A stretch of DNA of 64,000 nt from Exophiala sp. HKRS030. Taxonomy: Eukaryota > Ascomycota > Eurotiomycetes > Chaetothyriales > Herpotrichiellaceae. Both the position numbers and the translations under genes were made by a program. Positions 1-12,297 of the stretch are shown one piece after another (position 1 is the first letter of the stretch; every line of letters starts with the position of its first letter). The stretch is from assembly GCA_023897205.1 (NCBI GenBank), contig JAHWDD010000006.1, positions 2,790,001 through 2,854,000 of the forward strand, read 5' to 3'. The notes under the pieces are model-generated. The model made no database searches. It saw only the letters and a program-made list of their open reading frames with translations, and was not told the DNA's origin.

Positions 1-2
1 CC

Positions 3-122
3 GTCCACGCTACTGCGTTCGACGATTGGATTGAGGGTTGGTACGAGAGAGCATGGTCGTTTCCGAGGAAGGGTTGGCTTCGGAAGAGCCTGAAGGCCGT
101 GATTGATGGGCTTGCGACTTGA
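3..122 (+). CDS. 3' end of an unidentified gene (partial)
   Basis: Frame 3 is open from the window edge to a TGA at 120-122 and encodes about 39 residues rich in Trp, Lys and Arg (W at residues 9, 13, 18 and 25 of the fragment), a composition that looks like the tail of a real protein. There is no start in view, so the gene would extend to the left of the window. It would converge on the P4-ATPase gene that ends at 590. I do not recognise the family. The only support is codon-like composition and an open frame up to the edge. Confidence 0.3.
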   Translation, partial: VHATAFDDWIEGWYERAWSFPRKGWLRKSLKAVIDGLAT

Positions 123-589
123 AGGCTTGTTTATCGTGCGGTACAGGAAGAGTCAAGCCGTTAGTGCCAGATGCAGGAGGCGCCATCGTACATGTAGGTC
201 AGTTTGTGTCAAATCGTCAGAGTCACGCGGGAGCTACATTGTAGTGCTGTTCGATCATTCCAAGACAGAGGTTAGGAGCCTCAAGAGCCAAAGAAACTTC
301 TGCGTTGAACCTCATAAGAGTATCAGATTTTCCCCAATCCGCCCTCCAATCCGCCGAACCGATTCCGTTAAAACTAAAGTTCACAATGTGATGCTGGGCG
401 AAAATCGCCTTCATGGGCACTTCCACCAGTCAACCACTATGATCGTCACTATGTCTTCATATACACATGCTTGCTTGATCCTTCATTCAGGAGAGTCCCT
501 AAGGTCGAGCTGTACATCAAATTACTTCACCGAGCGCCTGCTTGTGAAGAAGAATTTGTATAAGTCACTTGGCAGGTCATGACACTTTC
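123..589. other. Intergenic, convergent 3' flanks
   Basis: Spacer between the possible gene end at 122 and the stop of the P4-ATPase gene. An open frame of 159 codons crosses it on the + strand (103-582), but its translation is Arg/Ser/His-rich without any recognisable motif. I see nothing convincing here. Confidence 0.4.
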
Positions 590-3500
590 TTAGTTGAAGT
601 TGACAGTATTCCTGCTGCTGACCATCTCACCATATCTGCCTCTTTGTTGTGTCGTGTCATAAGCGCTTAGCACTCTCATCTGTTGACCACCTTCATCCCC
701 TGCAGAGAAGGCGTAACCTCTTTGTTTTCGCATTCTTTGAACCTGTCGCACCTTTCGTACAGCCTTTTGGAACTGTTCCATACGTGGTCGATAATCCTGA
801 ACATTGTATTTCTGGATCTCTTGCACATGATGATATGCTTGCGGATAGTACATGCGCTTAGCATATTTCCATGCAAAATCTCTGATAAGGCATGCTGGTG
901 GTAGAATGAGGCAGAGAGCATAGAACACAGGTTGTGTAAACATCTTAGGAATGATACCTTGCAGCTCGGTAGAGAAGCCGCTGCCAATGTTCGGTGCCGC
1001 ATAAGCATATGCAGGGATGAAGATCAGCCAGATGACAAAAGACCCTGGTATTGCAAGCACTGTATATTTTGTCCAGACATTGGTGATGAGAGCAGCTTTT
1101 CCAAGGACAACCAGGATGACGGCAGTGTACGTGCAAGTTCCCCACAGCCAATGGCCTCCAATTTGACCATTGGCCATTACTAGATCGTCGTAGAAGAAGT
1201 AGGACGAGAAAACATAAGCAATAATTGAATGGTAGAAACCATTTCCGACCCATGACCAAAATGAATGCATTCGAAAGAAGACGCCTTTTTGGGTGAGTTG
1301 GTACAATTGAGGATATCGATCCAGAAGTCGCGCAGAGATGAATTGATCGAAGATACCCATAGCAAAGGGTGGGAGAACTGTGAAGAAAACGTTGTAGAAG
1401 GATAGAGTCCATGATTCATAGATGACTTGGCCGGAGAATGCGTTTTGGAACGAGTACTAGACAATGTTAGACAACGTGAAAGTGTAAAGCCAACACCGAA
1501 ACTTACCCAGAACTGCGTCATGAACATGGCAATATTCTTGTAGAAGGAGTATAGAATAACCTTGCTGATACGTTGATAACTCCATGCTCCATGTACGAGA
1601 AGCAACTTTCGAAGATACCTGAATTGGCCAATGGCGACATCTGCACTTCTTGCGGCTTGAAGACCTTCAACACCGCTAATTCCGACTCCGACATGAGCTG
1701 CTTGAATCATTGAAACATCATTAGCTCCATCACCAATAGCAAGAAGCAATGCTTTCAGATGACGCTTGACCAGTTTAACGACTAGAGCTTTTTGCAGAGG
1801 GGACACTCGACAGCAGATAACGGCCTTGCACATGACAGCGAGGTCAAGGAACATCTTTTCCATATCTTTCTCTAAAGCATACGTCAATGATTTTCCGTCA
1901 ATCACAAGTGCGAGAGTCTCATATTCGCCAGATGCTGCTTGATTGCGAACCGCGTCGAGTTTCTTCTGTAAATTATTTCTAGTGTCGGTTGAATTCTCCT
2001 CGTTCACAATCAATAGAGTCATATCTTCACTGATCAATTTGCAACTCATGCCAATGTTGATAGCTGTTTCTTGTCGATCACCAGTCAAGACCCAGACTTT
2101 GATGCCGGCCATCTGCAACGTGTGAATTGTATCAGGAACACCATCCTGAAGTCTGTCTTCGATGGCTGTAGCACCGAGTAGGAAAAGATCATGCTCAATG
2201 ATCTCGGCAGCTTTGTCAAGTTCCTCAGCACGGTTGCCACCCACTGTCGTTGCTGCTTTGTCGAAGATTTGACGCCATTCCAAGAATTCCTGTTCGGGAA
2301 CCTCGCGCATGGCAAGGCAAAGTGTTCTAAGACCCTCTGTAGCGTAATCTTCAAGGTGTTGCAAAGTAACGTCAACAACGGGGTTGTCCTTGGCAAGTCT
2401 CTCAAGAATGACTGTGTCAGCCCCTTTGCAGTAGACTCTGATTTTGCCATCCGGGCAGCGGAAGATGGTAGACATTCTCTTCCTCGTTGAATTGAATTCA
2501 CAAACGGCGAGAAGCTCGTACTCGAACTCCTGCCCATCAACCTGGATGATGACTGACCGTGGTTTCCGAGCTATGAATTTATATCCGAGTTGGACTGCGC
2601 CTTCGACTAGAGCGCCCTCGTCGGGGGAGGCAGCTTGGTATTTGATCTCCGATTTCTCGTCCTTTCGCTCGGGAATTACGGTATGGCAGACTGCTAACAG
2701 AGCCAGAAAATGATGTATAGCGTTGGAGGTCGGATGACTTTTGAGATTTTCGGCAAGTTGTTTGAAATCATGAACACCGCTCATATCATCCGCACCATTG
2801 GCTCTCTTGTCTTCAGGTACCACTCCGGCGTATTGTATCCCACCAATCGTACATTGCCTGAATTCCATCATATTACAGGTCAGTGTACCTGTCTTGTCGG
2901 AAAAGATGTATTCAATTTGACCTAGTTCCTCCACCAGGGACGAAGTTCGGCACACCGCTGGCGTATCGGTATCAGGAAAATATATGTCAAGATCGTTGTT
3001 TATTAGGAATGCTTGGTAGTATTTGACCAATTCGATAGTGACGAAGAGCGAGATGGGAACCAAGTTTGAATAAAGGACCCAGTATGTGAAAATGTCCAGG
3101 AAGAATTGAGAAGCTGCGTTGAAGCTGTTATAGTAGAGATAGGTCAATTTTGTGCCTGCCCTCAACCGGATGATGATATCTCCCACAGTGCTAATGGCAC
3201 TCAAGACGAGAAGAATTGCGACTAGCATAAGAATTTGCCGATTGAGCATGCGTTCGACATCAGTGCGCTTGATCGGGGTGGCCGTTGCGTTTCGCATCAA
3301 TTTCGTTTCGTGACCGGTAAAAACAACCACACCATGAATCCAAGGGGTATTTCTCAGGGTGGCGCCTCGAAGAAGTAACTGATCGGGGGCTAGTGGCAGC
3401 TCCTTCTCAGGACCACCACCTGTCATGGTCAAGGTAGCCTCATATGTGTATAAACTGCTGTTTGGCTGTTCGGAGCGTACACGTCCTACTAGACGGCCTA

Positions 3501-4736
3501 ACTCTGCAGGACTCACCAGATGAGCAGTTTCTGGAATCGCCTGTTTGATTTTGAGATTAGTTTCGCCATCAAGGTTTGCAGTTTCAATATAGCACAATCC
3601 TTCCGGTTCGGAACTAGCCAGCAAGACCAAGTCGGCAGGAAAAGGTTCCTCCGATTCCACTCGAACAATATCGCCAACGGCAACGTTGATCCACTTGGTA
3701 TCAACAAAGTCAGAACCTTTCAGAGTCCGAGCTCGAGAATCGTTTAATTGTTTGTCTGAAGATTTGCGCTTGAAATCCTCCACCAATTCTTTGATGGCTG
3801 AGACCATTAGCACAATAATCAGAGGAACAATTGTTGTGTATCGATTTGTCGGAGAGACATTCGGAATCTGCTGTAATGCAGCAGTGAACAGAAAGAATAA
3901 ATTGGCATATTTGGAGAATTGTTCGAAGAGGAATTTTGGAAGGAAGGTCGCAATGTTGTATTTCGCTGTCGAAACATGGTTGTCGACCCATTTGTTAGTT
4001 GCATTTGCGGGGAGTTGTTAAGTTGGATGATTCGGGGTCCGAGACTGGCAGGATCGACTTTCTTCCGCCTAAATATGGATGTGATATTGTCCAACCCAAA
4101 AGATTTGCTCTCTTGAGAATGGGGAATGTCATCTGTTCCGACAGTGTCGGCTCTTGCGCGCTGTCCGCCTTCGGTAAGGGGAAGATTCATGTCGGAATAG
4201 TTGTTGCTGCCTTTCATTCCCAGCATGCCCTTTGCTCTATCCATGACACCGCCCATCGACATGAGACTGCTACGATCGCGCCCATGGCCACCGACCACCT
4301 TGATACCTCCTCCTGGAATGTGATCATCTGAAGCTCCTCCAGCATCATAGTATTTATAGCCTGCATCATCTTCAGGAAAATCGTCGTGATCACCGTATTT
4401 GGCGTAATTGTTTAAATCGGAGGTCTGTGAATAGGACCTCGTGCCGTTGTCCATGTAGGGAGCCGCAAAGGGCCGCGCAGAAGTGCCAGCTACGGAAGGA
4501 ACATGACCGGGAGGAGGTCGGCCACCGCCAACGAAATCATCATAGCTTGTGGAGGGTCTTGGTTGAGGATCGTCGGAATCATCAATATTATAGGTGTTGA
4601 GGAGTTGTGAATCGTCAACAGGCGGACGCTGTCCTGAATTATAGACGGGTTGTGAGTTTCCCAGGTCCAGGAGATTGTTATTGTTGTTTGAGTAGGGATT
4701 GTTTGAAGGTTCAGGCGCATTCGGCCGCCCGGCCAT
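590..4736 (-). CDS. DRS2: Drs2-type P4-ATPase, phospholipid flippase
   Basis: A type IV P-type ATPase moves aminophospholipids to the cytosolic leaflet of trans-Golgi and endosomal membranes, usually with a Cdc50 partner. Exon 1 runs 4736-1507 and exon 2 runs 1456-590, with a 50-nt GT-AG intron between them. The corrected protein is about 1365 residues, the normal length for Drs2. A disordered Asn/Pro/Asp-rich N-terminus covers about the first 215 residues. It is followed by the first membrane pair, the DGET motif (around residue 390), the phosphorylation motif DKTGT (around 613, bases near 2880-2900), the hinge motif GDGAND (around 1000) and the C-terminal membrane segments with a basic tail. 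The frame breaks at the C4 run at 4009-4012 (minus-strand sense). One extra C restores the conserved stretch leading into the first membrane segment, and no intron can explain the break. I therefore annotate it as one gene with a probable base-call deletion. The family call is certain; intactness is inferred. Confidence 0.93.
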
Positions 4737-6397
4737 TTTCCTAGAGCGCCAAACTGCGGAAACTTATAGAGTCGAAGCTGACGTGGAAGTGTGATTAGAC
4801 GTCGCAGGCATCACCGGCAGTGAGTTGTCTTTGGCTGAGTGATGGTTGACAGATGAGATTGAGGGTCGTGAAGATGGTTGCACAAATTCGGGATCTGCGC
4901 AAAAGGGTTTCGAAGAAGTCCTGGGGCGAGATTGAACGTGATGCGATGCGAGTACGGAGAATCTAGAGGAGGAGTGTGGTGATGGTAAAGGGTTGCACGA
5001 GGATGTCAGCCCGTAGGGTTAGTTCGCAGTCCACAGTTAGTAGTTGGGATTTAGAATTTAGTGGTTAGCGGCCGTGGCTGTGGCTCTAGCCAAAACGGCA
5101 CCTGCGTGCAGCTGCCACCAGTAGTTAGTGATTTGGACGTTGCCCAGTCAGAGCTAGCGTGAAGCCCTTAGGGCCTTGCCCTTTTACGCCGCTCAATGCT
5201 TGAGGACTCCCACTTTGGTGGGATGCTGACTCGCTTGTGAGCAGGAATATTAACCGTAGCGAACAAAGCACGGAGGATCATGATATCTGAGCTTCCTACA
5301 AAGGAGGATAGGAGCCGCCGAGCTGGTGTTCGGATCGAGTGGCATAGGATCAAGCTGCACACAGTTCTGTACGTACTACGATTTTCCTAGAGCTCATTAT
5401 GACTTACGCAGCTCTGAACCCCTTTTAAAACCCCGTCAAATCTCCTGTCGGACAATTTTCAGACCATGGATGAATTTGGTCTGCTTGAACTATGCAGAAC
5501 AAGCATTCTGCTGGTGAAAGCGTGGGCGCAGCCATGGGCCACGGCTGATGGGAATCCTGGATTCAGGCCCCCAAGGCTGCAGCGTTATGCCCGCAGCGGA
5601 CCCGCGAGGGCCAGAAGTATTAGCAGCAATGGCTGGGACTTTTAGGTGCAAAAATGAGTTCTTAGTGGTGCTGGGCGGCTCAGTGCCCACAAATGAAGCT
5701 TGGAACATTCCAACTAGCGCTCACTGAGCCGGACCCCTGCTTATTCTGAAACTTGGTAAGGAGAATTTTACTGCAACTGAGCTGCGGGACAGTCGCCGAG
5801 CGGGCAGTTGGTGGCAAGGCCTCCTTATATCCAAGGCCTGAGGCCTGGTACTGGCTGTTTAGGCACCTTAACTACTTATTAGGCTATGCTGCGGGCGATT
5901 TTTTGGCCTTGCTTGACCTTGCGATGGCCCGAAAAGCCCTTCGAAAACGGCCTGAACTGCATCTCGCAGCGGCCTCCTTCTCTTGGGCATGTGGAATACG
6001 CAATGAGCCTGTGGCCAACATCTCCCTGTCTGCAACCAACACCTGAGTTCCGAATCATGGATCCCAGCTTGACCACACATCATTTGTGCGTTGATATCCC
6101 TTGATTTGCTTGTGGTGTGTGCCTTGAGTCCTTGACTCGTCACCCTCTGCCTCCATCTGGATGTCTATCTTTATCACCAACAAATCTGAGACGACACAGC
6201 CACGATCAACCCAAGCTTACGTATCATCCCCATTGATCCATAGTCCCGCCTTCTTCGTGACCAATATCCATCCTCAAAGCGGAGAAGAATATGCAGATTG
6301 CATCAAGTGGCCAGTTGGATCTTCGCATCCTAGGCAGCATCAATAATTTGAAACCTCATCGTTCATCTGTTGTATGTCAATGGATGTTTTTGACACT
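4737..6397. other. Intergenic, upstream of DRS2 and downstream of RRP45
   Basis: About 1.66 kb without a supportable gene. The part next to 4737 is the presumed promoter and 5' leader of the flippase gene. The stretch 5160-6160 holds several short overlapping open frames on both strands (for example 5753-6046 + and 5868-6143 -), with no recognisable domains and no consistent splice structure. Confidence 0.4.
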
Positions 6398-7389
6398 TCA
6401 TCTTTCGTTTTCAGCCCTCAACTCGGCAATCAGTCCACCAACATCTCGCTTGCTTGCATCGTCCGCCAAAGTTCGGCTGATCATGGCATTGATTTCTTTC
6501 CCCTTAGTCAAGGCGATGCTGATGCATTTCAAGAGCACCACAGCATCTATTGGGCTTCCTCCCAATTTTGCAATCTGACACAGTTCAAAGTCATTGACTG
6601 TCAAAATCACCTCTGCTTCTCTGACTTGTTCTTCGCTCCGTGTTGCGTCCAGAACCATCACCTCACCACCATGATAGAAACTGAAAGTGACACATATGGG
6701 GTTGTGCATGATGCTTAGTGGTACAGGCACTCGCTCAGCCATGGTATAAATCGTCACGTTTTCGCCGTCCACTGATACGTCTGGTCTGCGGAAGTGGCGC
6801 AGAGCGGCGACAATTGCAATGCATGATGCATCAATGAGTCCACCATCTGCGTCCAAGACATGCACATCGGCTCGTATGGACCAGCATTTAGCCCCTGCGA
6901 TGATGCATAGTGATTCTGTGTCGATAGCGTTGGACCTTCGTATTGCTTTCTCAAGTATCCGCGACAGGATAACTTCTTGCTCGGTCGGTCTGGATTAGAA
7001 GGCTGTGTCAGTACGACATTACCGTCGATCTTTAAGCAGCATGGGCCACTAACCTGCCAACCTCAAACGCAGGTGATGCTATTGGACTGAGTTCGGTGGT
7101 AATGGTGAACACGCCTTCAAACTTGCGCTCCTCCAGTGGCTTGGTGACCTCCGCCGATACTTGCACATGTACCCTGGGTTCTCCCGTTAGAAACATGACG
7201 AACGCCTATCTGGAGTGGTGCAAACCTGGTCTTTCCTAGCCTAAGAGTCACTGTTCCATATTCATCTCCGTACTCGAACTCTAGTTTCCGTAATTGATCG
7301 AGCTTTCTTCCATCTAGTCGTACATCTTGTGTGAGTGCTTCAAGAATGAAATTGCGCTCGATATTGGAGATCTCGACCTCACGAGGCAT
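6398..7389 (-). CDS. RRP45: Exosome core subunit Rrp45 (RNase PH-like)
   Basis: Rrp45 is one of six RNase PH-fold subunits of the ring of the RNA exosome, which acts in 3'-5' RNA processing and decay in nucleus and cytoplasm; the yeast subunit is catalytically inert. Three exons: 7389-7226, 7173-7054 and 6989-6398, joined by introns of 52 and 64 nt with frame-preserving GT-AG boundaries. The product is 291 residues, close to the 305 of yeast. The N-terminus holds the typical run that includes DVRLDGR (residues about 22-28) followed by a YGT strand. The last exon carries the second half of the RNase PH fold, with a DADGG turn and a DA(C/T)R-like stretch. The start is the only ATG before the conserved N-terminal helix. 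There is no frame damage. Confidence 0.9.
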
Positions 7390-7708
7390 CGTTTATCGTC
7401 GATCGCAGGTAGCAGATCATAAGAGGTGCCGCTGGACTAATGAGAATGGAAAATAAAGCGGGACAGTCTCATATGACAGGCTTTTTGTGTAGACCTCAAT
7501 TCTCAACGATTCATTGCGATTAACGTCGACTAATGCATCGTTTAATTGATAACCTATGTAAAAATATGCCCCAGATTTTGCACGAGGCTGAAGGCCGCAA
7601 GGCTTTCAAATGCCAAGGATTTACCGGGTGGACTTCGGTGATTTTGGAGTACTTCTCTCATCAAATCCATATGAACACTTCTCTAACCCTTATTCTTTGC
7701 ATTCATTA
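7390..7708. other. Intergenic, 319 bp
   Basis: Short spacer between the RRP45 start and the stop of the upstream reductase gene; both genes lie on the minus strand. It should contain the RRP45 promoter. No gene or clear element seen. Confidence 0.4.
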
Positions 7709-8789
7709 CTACAAATAGATCTCGAAAGCCTTTGCTGCATCTACGACACTTTGGTCATACTTGATAAAATCTTGACCTGTCGCCTTGACTGCCTTGGAGG
7801 CATCGATAGAAATTCCAATGCTTGGTGGATAATGCCCGGGATTCCCTTCTTTGATAATGCTTTGTCGATCTGGATAATGCTCACGCAGAATGTCAGCAAT
7901 TCGCTGTTCTGAACCGTTTCCACCATATGCAATATATCTTTCCCCGTCAGCCTCCTCAGGATGCTGCACAGCCCACACGAATATCCTAGCTACATCACGC
8001 ACATCGACATAGTTCGGCGTAGTGGGGCTCATTGGAGGTGGGTGCTCTTGCCCAGACAGGATCTGCCATACATTTCGGACGGTCTCGTTGATATTGGCTG
8101 GATCCTTGGGAGAGACCAGTGGAGGTCCAGTAACAAACCTACAACATCCGTCAGTCACGGTAAGCCATGGGTATGAGGTTGACTTACACCGGGTTGACCG
8201 CTACAAACGCTGCAGCCAGATCATTTTCTTTCTTGAATTTCCAGAATGTCTTTTCCGCAGCTATTTTACTCGCGACGTATATCTGAGGACTGGGCGCAGC
8301 TTTTCCTAGCTGTTGAACCAATCCTTCCGAGACCTCGTTCCAGTCCTTTTCTGTGTATGTGTATGGGGGCTCCTTATTTGAAAGTATGGCGGCGATAGAG
8401 CTCATGAGCACTACCGATTTCAATTGTGGTCCAGCCTTCAAAGCCGACTCCAAAATCGACTTTGTGCCATTGATAGCACCATGCAAAACAGGTTCAGGAT
8501 CGGTGAAGAAGAACGAGACCGGAGCTGCTGTATGGGCAATGGCGTGGACACCTTTCACTGCTTCGTCGAAAGCACCTTGCACTGTGATGTCAGGTACTTC
8601 AACGACCTCAAACTTTCCGCTTTCGACGTAGGATTTCAGAGGTCCATCGGTCAAGGAATTGGTATTTGCCGTGGATCTGGTTGTGCCACGAACTTTGAAG
8701 CCTGCCTCGAGAAATGCTCGAGCTATCTGTGCGGCGATGTAGCCATTGACGCCGCTGATGAGCACAGTCTGTTCTTGGACGCTTCCCAT
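7709..8789 (-). CDS. NAD(P)-dependent epimerase/ketoreductase (Gre2/DFR-like extended SDR)
   Basis: Two exons (8789-8188 and 8138-7709) joined by a 49-nt GT-AG intron give 343 residues, the usual length of extended short-chain dehydrogenases of the Gre2 / dihydroflavonol-4-reductase group. A Rossmann glycine motif GxxGYxA lies at about residues 14-20, a catalytic Tyr-x3-Lys (YVASK) near residue 171, and the active-site Ser pair (MSS) near residue 130. Family members reduce ketones and aldehydes such as methylglyoxal, or act on flavonoid-like substrates. The substrate cannot be read from the sequence. It lies just upstream of RRP45 on the same strand, but nothing suggests a functional link. 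Confidence 0.85.
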
Positions 8790-9751
8790 GGTGCAAAATC
8801 GATCTGGGTTGGAGATACAAAGATAATGGATGGTATGACTTGGAATTGGTCAGATCTTGATTGAGTGGTGGATGGTTATTCTTTTGAACCTGCCTTCCTT
8901 GTAGCATTTATACACGACCACCGAGAAGTATTCGTGGTCTTCTACACTTAGCTATTTTCGGCAGTTGGCTACAAAACGACTGAATCTGGCATTTGGTCCC
9001 TTGTACCTGGGTTGATTTGGATACGCCTGCAGTAAAGAAACGCACGTCATTGCTTGCATGCTGCAGTGGCCGATTGACATTGGACTGAAGGACTAGACGA
9101 AACTGCTGGTCTCCAATCGCCTGTGTTAGGTCAGATCTGTATAGGTAAGCACGCTTATGAGAAGCTGGGCGGTACGGCCGATTCGACCACGAGACGCAGC
9201 AGCGGACTAATCAAGCCGGTTTACATAATGACAGGCCAAGAGAACAGTCCACACGGTTGGGTGACCGGCTTAGTCAAGAACTTATACGGGGTTCAAACGC
9301 ATCGAGATCAGTAATCGCCCACTTGTCCAGGTACGTAACTTTTTGATTTCGATAGACTCGCCGCGGAGGCACGAGGTGAAAAATTGAGACCTTGATGACA
9401 GAGATTGGGTTAGAGCAAACTTATGTAAGAAGCAATTATGTTAGTTCAGCCAATTTGGACCGTTGATCAGAAGATAGAGTATGGAGTTGTCTGGATGGAC
9501 AGATGGAGGATGTGTAAATGTGTTATACCATTTAACATTGGCCGTATATGTAGTACGTCGAAGTTTAGAGTAGACAAGCGCAGTGTCCAGACCTTGGAGG
9601 TCGCCTGCGATGGCTCACCACTGGATGAATTATTTTTACCTGTCCTAAGCATCAGTGTCGTTGTTCAAATTCCCTGGAAAGCTCACGTCCTAGCTAAAGT
9701 TGCGTGTCAAGTTTCACTCGAATCTATGAAGTTGCATACCCAATATTCGTG
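8790..9751. other. Divergent promoter region, 962 bp
   Basis: Spacer between the reductase gene (minus) and CWC15 (plus), so it contains both promoters. Open frames at 9123-9314 and 9438-9752 have no recognisable content; the latter runs past the CWC15 start and is treated as chance. Confidence 0.4.
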
Positions 9752-10662
9752 ATGACTACAGGTAACATTCTCCAGCTACAAGCACCTTGACCGGATTCAG
9801 CTAACTCTCGACATGCAGCCCACCGACCGACATTCGATCCTGCGCGGGGAAAAGAAGCTCAAAGAGGACCTGCATATCACCAGAGACTTCTACCGGCACA
9901 TACGCTCCTCAAAGTTAGGTGAGAAGACGACTCGAGATGGAAATTCGCACAAATTCTAATTTGCGACAGACAACCAGGGCAAGGAGGAGCAGCAGATACC
10001 GAGCCACGAGATCTACGAGCAGAGCTTCTGGCAGCTGAAGCAGCGCATTTCGCCAAAGTCAATGGCACAGCGACCGAGACTACATCAAGTCCTCCGAAAC
10101 TCTTGAAGCGAGAGTTGGAAGCATCAGACAGCGAAGACGAGAATGAAGACCCCGATGCGAAGCGGAGAAGAGTCTTGGAGGAAACGAGGGACATAGATGC
10201 CGATTCAGCAGGCGAAGATTCGGACAGCAGTGAGGAAGAAAGTGACGAGGAAGATGAAACGGCGGAGTTGATGAGAGAGCTTGAGAAGATCAAACGGGAA
10301 CGGGCAGAGCAGAAAGCGAGAGAAGAAGCGGAAGAGGCGAAAAAAGTACAAGAACAACGAGAAGAAGATATTGCGCTGGGAAACCCGTTGCTCAATCCCA
10401 AGGCTTTCAATATCAGGCGGAGGTGGGACGACGATGTGGTTTTCAAGAATCAGGCACGAGGTACAGAACAGAAGGGCAATAAGGAATTTGTCAATGTGAG
10501 TAAAGATGACACCACCTGGGGAATAACATGTCTGGTGGAGGCTAACGAGAAGGCAGGACTTACTGCGATCGGATTTTCACAAAAAGTTCATGGTAAGCTA
10601 TCGGAGGGAGCACAATTCTTGCGCACAAACTGACCACCAAACAGTCCAAATATGTTCGATGA
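9752..10662 (+). CDS. CWC15: Spliceosome component Cwc15/Cwf15
   Basis: Cwc15 is a small, mostly disordered subunit of the Prp19-associated (NTC-related) core of the active spliceosome. Five exons: 9752-9761, 9819-9918, 9970-10495, 10557-10592 and 10645-10662, giving 229 residues. The first exon is only 10 nt (Met-Thr-Thr plus one base) and the last only 18 nt. They are fixed by the family's near-invariant ends: an N-terminal RPTFDPARG and a C-terminus reading DFHKKFMSKY. The middle is acidic, then a Lys/Glu helix, then the conserved GNPLLN and [11 protein letters not shown] motifs (around residues 170 to 200). All junctions are GT-AG and keep frame. The long minus-strand open frame opposite exon 3 is a shadow. 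Confidence 0.92.
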
Positions 10663-12297
10663 TCGACATACGATTTGCTGGTCACCGATTTCAATGCATG
10701 GCGTCAGCGAGTACAGAGAATTATGAAAGATTGTCTTAGTCATTTGCGGGCGCGGCTACAGAAGACGGCCAGAGAGTGACGGCCACACGAGCTTTGCAAA
10801 AGGACTCGACTGTGTATCGCGATAGGCGTTGATGGCTGTGCACAGCGTGTGGCAAATTTCTCGACCTTGGAAGCACGTATGCCGACGACAGTGGAACAGA
10901 GAACGTTGCAAGCTGAACATGGGGCGGGCTCTGCATTAGCCCACACGCCACCAAAATCTTGCTTTTGGCACGCTTTAGGCACGCTCTGTACCTCGTGCCC
11001 GTACCTCGGGCGGTCCGAGCCCGTGCTTCAATTAGAAGTTAGAAGACGGAAGTCTAGGTATGCCACCATCCCTTGGGTTCAGCATAGATGTCTGCATTTC
11101 CGCAGCACGGACAAGTGGTATGATGGATGAAGCAGAACTGCTAGCCGGGGCACGCCGGGAATGCCTCTTGTGCCACAGCTTCTCGGGGTCTTTGTCCCCA
11201 GTTGAAGATGTGAGAAGTGGGATAGAGGGGTACAAAGAATTCCAATTTGCGGTACATGATTGTGGCGGTTCAGGTTCAACCAGCATCCAGCATCCAGCAT
11301 CTTAGATCTTGATTACATACTCTAGCCGTCGCACATATGTGTTACTACTACAGCGACGTAGGTACTTTTAGATTGCCTCATCATCCATGGAACAAATAAT
11401 GCGGGGGAAAGAGGATCTTGGTGAATGGATCTGTTCTTCTTCCAGCTTCGATCGTTCCAAGGTAACAATGCTTGTCCAGCTGGGTGGACAACTAACGATG
11501 AGGCTATCCCATATGCGAGTGTTCATCTCTCATCTCACCTCAAAAAACTAACTACGGCTCAACCGAGAAACCTGTTTATCTGCATGTGGATGTGAAACTA
11601 GAACTCTATCGTGTCCTCAAAGCCCAAAAAGAAAAGACACCATCCTGTCAACACATGGTGTCACCCAATCCTGGCTTCAGCTCACATCCAGGGTCTTGAG
11701 TCTTGACAGGACCTAGGCTGAGCAGTGCTCACAACTAGACTTCTCTAAGATGTGCCCCTCCTGATTTACCATCTTTTCCGCTTTCTCCAGTCTCCACAGC
11801 ATCTCCCAGATCAAGGCACATGTTGTTGTTCCTGGCAATCAGTGACGACACACACTCGCGTTCTAGTACGATCCAAACACCACAACCGCAACCACATCCA
11901 TGCATCTATGCCACCTACATGCCATCCCTTAGATCTAGAGGTCAGCTGCCTCCGTGTGCGTCAGCTTGCTTTGATCATTGGTAGAAGGCTGTGGCTAGTT
12001 ACAACTTACCCCTCGGGAAAGCTACGAACTCAAGCTATGGCAAGCAAGGAAAGCAAGCTTCGTGTTCGAGTTCGCGGTTGACGTGATGCAAGGTGGCATC
12101 ACATCTGTGAATCTGACTTTGAACAGGTTTGTGAAATAGAGGTTCTTTTTTTCATAAGACTTGCCGTGCCGGCATTGCTTGATCTTTTCAACCCCTAGCA
12201 TTCCAACTGACTTCCTTGAAATTCAATTCTGCTCTACTGCTACTGTACACTTGTGAAATTCTCAAACCGTCGAAAAGAGAGATTCGTTGAACCAAAC
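10663..12297. other. Intergenic, 1.6 kb
   Basis: Spacer between two plus-strand genes. Short open frames on both strands around 10740-11300 lack recognisable motifs. The last few hundred bases before 12298 are probably the promoter and leader of the repeat protein. Nothing else seen. Confidence 0.4.

Noticed and set aside
103..582. 159-codon open frame at the left edge
   Set aside because: Composition is random-like (Arg/Ser/His), no motif, and a competing short frame to 122 looks more protein-like.
5160..6160. Possible transposon remnant between DRS2 and RRP45
   Set aside because: No terminal repeats, target-site duplication or transposase/RT motif found.
9877..10446. 189-codon minus-strand Ser-rich frame
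   Set aside because: Antisense shadow of the acidic region of CWC15.
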